Source of the DNA: Odobenus rosmarus divergens
Lineage: Eukaryota > Chordata > Mammalia > Carnivora > Odobenidae
Reading direction: 5' to 3'
DNA length: 64,000 bases
NCBI RefSeq assembly: GCF_000321225.1
Contig: NW_004450561.1
Coordinates: forward strand, 1,279,189-1,343,188
The translations under genes were made by a program, and so were the position numbers. Shown one piece after another: positions 56,991 to 64,000 of this stretch (position 1 is its first letter; every line of letters begins with the position of its first letter). The notes beneath the pieces were generated by a model that saw only the letters and a list, made by a program, of their open reading frames with translations, was not told where the DNA came from and searched no databases.

Positions 56991-57479
56991 CTTAAGAGGT
57001 TCAAAAAACCATTTTAAAGTGGGATTTCAAGAAACTTGAAACTTATGTGAAATTCAAATTCCAGTGTTTTAAATACAAATTTATTAGAACATAACCACAC
57101 TGCATTGTCTGTGGCTGTTCTTGCGCTACACATATGGCGCTCTCCTCACTTCTCACTGCTTCTCCATGCACTACAAATCACAGCAACACTGTAATAACTC
57201 AACAGCGTTTGTGGTACCACAGCATTTTACTTATTTATTTTGACTAATGCATATCCATAGTGTCAAAACAAGGAAAGAACAGAAATGTGAACTTTAAGTG
57301 TTGTACTTTTAAGGCACTATGGGGGTGTGGATTATTTTGTTACAAATTAGGTCACATAGCATTGTGTTACTATGCAGTAACACAATAGCTGTGTTAAAAG
57401 AGTAAATGTCAACATTAACAGATTATGCACTCATTACAACATTCCCAACACTCTAAAAAGCAACTGTTAGAAAAATTTT

Positions 57480-58740
57480 AAATGGAATATCTTATTTACA
57501 AAAATTAAAAATGAAATGAGGTTGCGACCAAAGTAAGTTTATGAGTAGCTAATTTGTTAGTCAAGCAAAGAAAGCATTTCTCAAGGGTAAGTAAATTAAA
57601 ACGTGTCCAGAGAAAATAAACTTTACTCAAGGAGTTAATTCCAATTTTTATTCAAGAAATTAATGTGGTTGATGAGTAAACTTCTGTTAATAGTCTGTGA
57701 GACTATTTTCAAAGAAGTTGAGAAAACATCAGTTCGTAACAACTTTAAGCGGAATATGATAAGATGTATTATTACTGATGGTAGTAAAAATATGTATAAA
57801 AATATACGAGGCTTGTGGAGATGTGTTGAAAACCTGTGCTTATTCATAATATTATTAAATCAGCAAATACCTTGTAGAATATATCTGAATCTATCATGTG
57901 TTATCAAGCCAGCAATTTCAGTGGTCGACTTCCTTCACTCTCATAGACTTAATCATTGTCCATTCTATGAACTTTTATCAGCCATAAAAGATGACTATCC
58001 TGATTTGTCCTACCACAGAGCAGTTCAATAACTTAGCAGTGATAAAGTTCATTGAGGTTTATTGAGCTCAGACCAATGTGGAAATTTTTCTGACTGAGAA
58101 AAATGACTTGACCCTCAGCCACCGTTACTGACATTAAATAGCTGTGAAAATGAGGTTTTGATGTAGACTTGATAATGTTTGTAATGAATTCAACACAAGA
58201 TTACATGGCAAAACAACACTTCTGTGCAAGACATAAAATTGCAGTAAGGTCATTCCTACAGTAACTAAGTTTTTGGATCACAACTATGTCTTTTCTGTGC
58301 TACCAGCAATTAAAATAAGAAGTGATATCTCCATTCTCACACAGATTTGCAGCAGATGTATTTTCTGACTTCAAACCATACTTCCTGCAACATCTTTCAG
58401 ACCTCAATGCCATGTAGAGTAGATTTCTATATTTCAAAATCTATTTAACTGCAACTGAGCTTCCACTTAATCTTCAATTGGCAATGATTAATCTGTAACT
58501 GAAGTCATGCTAAAAGCAAATTTTAAGAGAAAAATCTATTAGAATTCTATAAATGCTGCCTAAGTAATGGATATGCCCCCAAAATATCATATGCTCCTGA
58601 ACTGATATCACTATTTGGCAGTACCTATCTGTGTGAAAAGGCATTTCATTTTCCAAAACAAAGTATGTAAAATCTCCTTCTAGATTGACATTAACAGATG
58701 AACATTTGCAAGTGATTTGATAGGAACCCTGACTTTAAAC
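57480..58740 (+). pseudogene. hAT transposase pseudogene
   Basis: The best piece is the open stretch 57663-58031 (122 codons). Residues 35-44 read CIITDGSKNM, the hAT (T)DGA-N-M block that holds a catalytic Asp, and near the end FYELLSAIKDDYPDL precedes the usual RWLS region, which is lost after a stop. Past frameshifts, NEFNTRLHGK (about 58180) and FSDFKPYFLQHLSDL (about 58365) match the middle of hAT transposases. LFGSTYLCEKAFHF (58611-58652) is the C-terminal dimerisation signature. Many stops and shifts break the frame. The N-terminal BED zinc finger was not seen. It is not functional as read. Confidence 0.85.
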
Positions 58741-58995
58741 CTAATTAGGAAGAATGTTATTCCCCTCCCTCCCAACAAAGAATTTTATTATATCTGTATG
58801 TTGTTCTCCACTGCTGTTGCTGTTGTTAGTAGTAGCAATATTGTTATAATTTGAATTTTGTCAATACAAAATTGTGGAAATCTGTTTTCTCTCTTGTTAT
58901 TTAGTACCTACATAATATTCTTGATTTTACCTCTTGGCCTGCAAAGCCTAAAATATTTACTCTCACTCATTATAGAAAAAATTTGCCAATCCCTG

Positions 58996-59958
58996 CTCTA
59001 ACATGCCTACTTTCACTTACTAGGTTTTTAAATAAGTATTTCCACACTATATCTTTGATTATTTACCTTTTAAGAGAATGATAAAGAGTTAAATAAAAAG
59101 AAAAATCAGGATTTATAAAGAATGAAATATGCAAACACTGGCTACTTAAAACAGTCAAATCTGATGCACAGGAAAAAGCAACAATCTACTAGTACTCTCA
59201 TACCATTTAATGCCAACAAACAAAATGAAATGTGTGCAGCCCAAACAAAGGAAAACATCTTTTGAAAGGTAGGTCATGAGTCTGTTTTGTTTCTTTCTGT
59301 TCCATAAAAGCAATTGGTTAAATAATTATTAAATCCTTATATCATTTTTTACTTTTTATTGATACTAATTTTGCTAACAACATTACTTTGAGTTTATGGA
59401 TAATTTATGGGTTTTATCTGTTAGAATAATAAGTCCAGTAAACTGATTATAAGGCAAGCAATATACAATCTTGGCAGTTTTGAAACTAATTCTACTACTA
59501 GGAAATTTAGAAGGCATGTCATTTTTTCTTTACACATTTTTCAGCTTGTGACCTGAAATACTGAACTATCTCAAATGGACATTGACTTTCAAATCCTATT
59601 CTTTGGAAAATTAGTATTTTTTGACTATTTTTCTCAGAACTACTTTGGGATCAAACTTTCTTCAGTTTGTTTATTTTTGGATATGCATTAAATTTACCAA
59701 ATCTAATGTTAGACTTTAGGGTTTTATACCAGAGAGCTCTAACCTTGCCATTGGCAGAGCATGTTTGAAAATTTCATTAAGGGAGTTGAGTTTTACATCA
59801 AAGAGTTATACAGTGGTTGAGCTGGAAGGGTCTAGAGATAAATTTGGAAGGTTTTCTGTTTTTTTGGATGAAAAAATTTGTTTCTTTTCCTGGTTATGTA
59901 TATAATTATTTAAAGAATAGGAATTAAATTCAAGTCAGACAAGTCTCATTCCATTAAA
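58996..59958. other. Unassigned AT-rich DNA
   Basis: No recognisable feature is seen between the hAT element and the Tigger element. Confidence 0.5.
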
Positions 59959-59960
59959 TA

Positions 59961-60590
59961 CAGTCGATGCTCTTTAGTCATGGATTCCATATTTGCAAAT
60001 TTGCCCACATGTTAAATTTATTTGTAAGCCCAGTATTAATACTCACAGGGCTTTCAATATCATTTGCAGACTTGCGTGGAGTGCTGAAAAATTTAGGTCA
60101 CCTGGCACACACATTCACAGCTTACGTCAAACAAGGCAATGCTTTGCCTTCTTGTTTCAGCTCTCATATTCTAAACAAGTGTACTTTTCACAGTTTAGTG
60201 CTATGTCTTTCACAATTTTATGCTTTTGCTGGTGATTACACTGTTTAAAATGGCCTCAAGCATGGTGCTGAGTGCTGTCTAAACTGTCTAGTGTTTCTCA
60301 GTGCAGGAGGGCTGTGATGTGCTTTGTAATCTTTATTCAGGCATGACTTACAGGGCCATTGGCTCCAAGTTCAATGTTTATGAATCAACAATATATACTA
60401 AATAAGGTTTCCTAAGCAGAAACACCGATAAAACACAGTTATATATTGAAGGTTGATGAAAATGTGTGACCAGAGGCTCTCAGAAACCTAAGCCTGTATT
60501 TGCCTGAAGAGTTCTAGTTCATTGTTTGCTAGTTCAATGTTTGTGGTGACTGTGTGGATAATAACTTCAGCAAATAGTGAGAAGTGACTA
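59961..60590 (+). mobile_element. TcMar-Tigger DNA element with HTH relic
   Basis: It begins CAGTCGATGCTCTTTAGTCATGG after a TA target site and ends TAGTGAGAAGTGACTA, the degraded inverted repeat. Inside are TTGCCTTCTTGTTTCAGCTC and GTTTAAAATGGCCTCAAGC. From the ATG at 60249 one reads MASSMVLSAV and, further on, GSKFNVYESTIY, a helix-turn-helix stretch of pogo/CENP-B-type transposases, interrupted by stops and a deletion. At about 630 bp it is an internally deleted element. The 93- and 80-codon frames at 59967-60248 are upstream non-coding sequence of it. Confidence 0.85.
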
Positions 60591-61070
60591 CATATGCATA
60601 TTAAGAGAAATTTAACCCATTCATTAATTCATAAGGTTTACCATAATATTTTTCTTTCCAAGATCATGCTGATGGGGATGTAAATTAAGAAAAACATTTC
60701 CCCTTCTGTTACTTGTTTTAGAAAATATGTTTTCCTGTGTTGTTTTCCAGATAATTATTTGTTCCTCTCAAGGTCATATAGCTTTGTTTTTCTTAGCCAT
60801 AGGATGATTCTCTAATACTGGCTGTGGTTTTACCATTACATCTCATTATTCTCTAGGTATCCAGGGAGAGAAACTGAGTCATACAAATCTGTTACCATCA
60901 CTAGAAAAACAATTCAAAGTACCTATAAGGAAGACATATTTTAGTCCATCATTTTGGGAGTTTGTTACAATTCCTCATCCTCATTTAGTTATTTGTCCTT
61001 GTTTTTCCTTTTTTTTTTTTTGCATATATGTTAACAGCCTAATTTTTCTAAAACAAATTTGAATGGCATC
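60591..61070. other. Unassigned AT-rich DNA
   Basis: No recognisable feature is seen apart from a run of thirteen T near 61009. Confidence 0.5.
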
Positions 61071-61074
61071 ATTG

Positions 61075-61310
61075 ATCTCAGAACTCATACATCAAATCCA
61101 AAATCCTTTGTCTGAATTTCAGAGCCCCTTATAAACTCATCCTGTTCTACCTATTTATTCTCTAATGCACATCATTTGCTCCTATCTTAATGATCTTCTC
61201 ACTGTTTATCTTCACTTGCTGTCTATATTCGCATCTGCTTCCATTCATGCTGTCTTTTCTGATCCTTCAGAAGGTTCACAGATTGTAATATGATTAGTTC
61301 ACGTATAAAT
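61075..61310 (+). mobile_element. L2 LINE fragment, sense
   Basis: CATCAAATCCAAAATCCTTTG, TTTCAGAGCCCCTTATAAACTC, CATCCTGTTCTACC and CATTCATGCTGTC follow L2 (..AAGTCCAAACTCCTT.., AAGGCCCTTCATGATCTGG..), diverged. Confidence 0.6.
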
Positions 61311-62055
61311 GTAACTTAAAAATTCTTATCTGATTGCTTAGGCCTTGACAATATCTTTTAGTTTTTAAATTCTACATTATATAGTTATGTTGGATGAACT
61401 ATATTATGCTCTAAATACAGTATTAGAATATTTTACATGAAAAGATGAGTAAATCATTTAGTTTAAAAATAAGGTAATGCCTTAAAGGGAGAAAATGTTT
61501 TCTTGTTAATTTATCTATTACAAAATTTTGATAGTAATTATTTCAGTATTGAACATACTTGTTTCTTTCCATAGACAACTCTAGAAATACAAAATGTTAG
61601 AATTCAATAGAATATGAAAAAATATGAAATCTAGTACTCACATTTTACAAATGAGAAATCTTAACAGAAGTTCCTTATTTCCAAATATAATTAAAAAGAT
61701 GAGATTTAATCTTTTTATACCAGTATGTTTACTCTAAAGCAAGAAATATAGTGAAATTTCAAATAATTTTTATGTCATAAAAGTGGTAAAAACAGGTGGT
61801 TATTAATGTAAAGGGCTGTGTAAAGTAAGCTGACATCTGCAATCTAATTTATAAGAATAATGGCAACTCCTTTATTTTAAAATGTCTTTACCATAATTAT
61901 TATAGTCGTTTGTAAGTGTACTTTATTAGACACTTTGGACAACAGAAGACTATAGAAAGGAAAGCAAAAATCTATAATACACAAATACTGGTAAAGTTTT
62001 AACTGTTTTTTGTGTGTGTGTGTCAGAAACTTTCTCTTTTTATCCTTTTCTCTAT
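61311..62055. other. Unassigned AT-rich DNA
   Basis: No recognisable feature is seen. A short TG run lies near 62011. The 65-codon minus frame at 61877-62074 is unsupported. Confidence 0.5.
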
Positions 62056-62059
62056 AAAT

Positions 62060-62440
62060 AATTGTGATTCTCAAAGGAGATTACTTTTTTTACTCACATT
62101 TCATAAGCTGCATAATATTCTACCTAACATAATTTTTCAACTCTTGATCTATTGTTGAAAATTAAAGTTGTTCAGAATATTTTGTTACATTGTTTATGAA
62201 CTCCTTCCCCCATAAATATTTGCATTTCTGAATATTTCTTTGTAGAGATTCTCATAACAATTAGAGAGACAAATAATACGAAAACTTAAAGCTCCTAACT
62301 TGTATTGTCAAATAACTTTCTAAAAAGGTAGACCTTTAACTCTTGAGTATAGCTAGAATGTAAGGTGTTCTGTGGTATAAGTTGCAAATCCACTTTTTTT
62401 CTTTCTCAAATAGCTTTTCCAATTTCATTTTTACAGGAAT
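62060..62440 (-). mobile_element. Degenerate old L1 3' end, antisense
   Basis: TCATAAGCTGCATAATATTCTACC, GATCTATTGTTGAAAATTAAAGTTGTTC, CATTTCTGAATATTTCTTTG and CTTGTATTGTCAAATAAC follow, loosely, the reversed L1 wording (GGCTGCATAATATTCCAT.., CTATTGATGGACATTTAGGTTG, ..ATTGCCAAATTG). Confidence 0.55.
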
Positions 62441-62658
62441 AATCTGAGTTCCCATTTGTTTATAACACCTTATCATATACACAATTTATTTTCCAGAGTA
62501 TGTTTCAGGCCTTTTTTCTTCTGACCCATTTATGTTGGTAGTGATGGTGGTAGATAAATAACAAAATATTCTAATTATTATAGATTTAGACTTGACAGGA
62601 TAATGTATACTCTCATCTGTGTCCCTTTTCAAAAAATATGAAATTATGCCTTATTTCT

Positions 62659-62841
62659 TTTTTTTTAAAAGATTTTATTTATTTATTCATGAGAGATGGA
62701 GAGAGAGAGAGAGAGAGAAGCAGAGGGAGAAGCAGGCTCCCAGGGAGCAGGGAGCCCGATGCGGAACTCGATCCCAGGACCCTGGGATCATGACCTGAGC
62801 CGAAGGCAGACACTTAACCATCTGAGCCACCCAGGCGCCCC
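62659..62841 (-). mobile_element. SINEC, antisense, well preserved
   Basis: Reversed it is GGGGCGCCTGGGTGGCTCAGATGG, TGCCTTCGGCTCAGGTCATGATCCCAGGGTCCTGGGATCGAG and then GGGAGCCTGCTTCTCCCTCTGC(TCTC)n, with a tail ATGAATAAATAAATAAAATC. A perfect 16-bp target duplication, ATTATGCCTTATTTCT, lies at 62643-62658 and 62842-62857. CpGs remain in the head (GGCGCC, TTCGGC, ATCGAG), so it is one of the youngest insertions. Confidence 0.97.
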
Positions 62842-62857
62842 ATTATGCCTTATTTCT

Positions 62858-64000
62858 AAATGAGCATTATAATCACCTTTTCAATTTCCAAAATCAGCTC
62901 CAGTAGGAATTTTTTTTTTAATTACTAAGTTTAATGTAATTGGGAATGAATTTAGTCTTTCTGCCTAGGATAATAATAATACAACTTTATAGGTATTTTT
63001 TTCTGTAGATTATACATTATATTTCTTGTCTAATTATTATTTATTGAAAGTTATTTTTGGAGAGGTATGGTTTCTACCTGACTCACTTATTTTTAAATTT
63101 TATTTGCAACTAATACTTGTGGATTTGGATTTAGGTATCTATGTTTTAGAACTTTTAGACTATATTTTGCAGTTAGAATTTGAAATTACAAAGAAAAACT
63201 CAGTTACTTAATTTTTATCATAAAAACATTTTAAAAAACTACCAATTATTTCACAAAACATCATTAATGATTTTTTAATGTTTGTTATCATTTATGATAT
63301 TTGTTATTTGGGAAAATTATAATTTTATTTGTGGTAATATTATTAAGATTTTGTAAATGTCCACATTTAGTTAAATGAGTAGTTTAGAGTTTTTAACAAT
63401 TCTTACTCTATTCACTACAACTAAAGTTATACACTAATGAAAATTTTTATCAGAAGTAAAATACCTTTATATAAAATATTTCTTTACTTTGGAATAAGCA
63501 TGTTTAAGAATATTTCATTACGAAATAATATTATGATTTATTATTACTTTGAAATAAGTTATTTAACATAAATACAGTATTAGATTTATGCTTTGTTTAT
63601 GATAGCGATTAAAACTTGGGAGTGCATTTAACTGTATAGTCTCATTTATAAGTGGCATTTCATCAGAGTAGTTGGTGTTTTTCCAATCCTGTTTCCAGCT
63701 CAGATTTTGCATATTTGTTTCAACAGACATTTCCTGAGAATTAAAAAAAAATGCATAGTATCTTTGTCCTGAAATTGAGGAAGAGGAAACTGTTAATAGT
63801 TTGTAAACTTATTTGAGTTCAGAGGATATACCTGTTGAAATGGACTGGTGATTTACATACAACTATACAACATGGTATATATAACCTATTTATGAGTACA
63901 TTTTTCAGACATGTATTATTATGTAAAAGTAGCCTTTCAATTTTAGCTGGAAAGTGACAAGCAATAAATTTGGTATTTATAATAAAATTAATTACAATTG
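62858..64000. other. Unassigned AT-rich DNA to the window end
   Basis: No recognisable feature is seen. A 61-codon plus frame at 63026-63211 lies in AT-rich DNA without a motif. Confidence 0.5.

Larger units (their letters stand above)
56698..58995 (+). mobile_element. hAT-type DNA transposon, near full length, dead
   Basis: The ends are inverted repeats: CAGGGGTTGGTAGA at 56698 and, reversed, CAGGGATTGGCAAA ending at 58995 (11 of 14 match). Just inside are GTCAAATCTGGCCC on the left and TGGCCTGCAAAGCCTAAAATATTTACT on the right, well-known hAT-Charlie wording. Between them is a recognisable transposase relic (see 57480-58740). A SINEC (56796-56990) is inserted near the left end. Without that SINE the element would be about 2.1 kb, short for an autonomous hAT, so parts are missing. 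An 8-bp target duplication is not preserved. Confidence 0.88.

Noticed and set aside
56690..59003. 8-bp target-site duplication of the hAT element
   Set aside because: Flanks ATTTATAC and CTCTAACA match at only three positions, so no duplication can be claimed.

Overview
The window is AT-rich nuclear DNA from a mammal. It carries at least 15 tRNA-Lys-derived CAN SINEs (SINEC), a family confined to Carnivora. Most have the heads CGCCTGGGTGGCTCAG and TCATGATCCCAGG(G/A)TCCTGGGATCGAG and (CT)n/AATAAATAAA tails. These resemble the copies of bears, seals and mustelids more than the dog type (GGATCCCTGGGTGGCGCAG) or the cat type (GCTGACAGCTCAGAGCC), so I infer an arctoid caniform. This comes from remembered consensus sequences, not from a search.

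I can support no protein-coding gene, exon or functional RNA gene. The longest open frames are 93-122 codons. The 122-codon frame is a piece of a dead hAT transposase, and the others look like chance frames in AT-rich DNA. The window is best read as gene desert or the inside of a very large intron.

Layout. 1-13 kb: an L1 end, SINEs, an L2 reverse-transcriptase relic (about 6.2-6.6 kb), and a recent-looking 195-bp duplication (9522-9716 and 10462-10656) that ends inside a perfect hairpin. 13-24 kb: mainly old MIRs, one of them split by a TA/TG-rich microsatellite. 25.5-27.5 kb: an antisense L1 interrupted by a MaLR LTR. 29.6-31 kb: a Tigger-type DNA element followed by L2 pieces. 31-45 kb: SINEs, MIRs, L2s in both orientations and microsatellites. 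45-54 kb: four antisense L1 fragments, a second MaLR LTR, and an antisense ERV-L-like relic with readable integrase motifs, cut by a SINE and an L1. 56.7-59.0 kb: a nearly full-length hAT transposon with a decayed transposase and a SINE inside it. 59.96-60.59 kb: a Tigger element with a helix-turn-helix relic. 60.6-64 kb: L2 and L1 pieces and a well-preserved SINE.

Nothing here works together as a pathway. What the window records is a history of insertions: MIR/L2 (oldest), hAT/Tigger, old L1 and MaLR/ERV-L, then younger L1 and SINEC, which often landed inside the older elements. The least ordinary features are the hairpin-bounded duplication, the all-minus-strand L1 orientation, the diverged direct repeat at 1.36/2.68 kb, and the legible hAT and ERV-L fossils. 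I found no convincing sign of a previously undescribed biological system.
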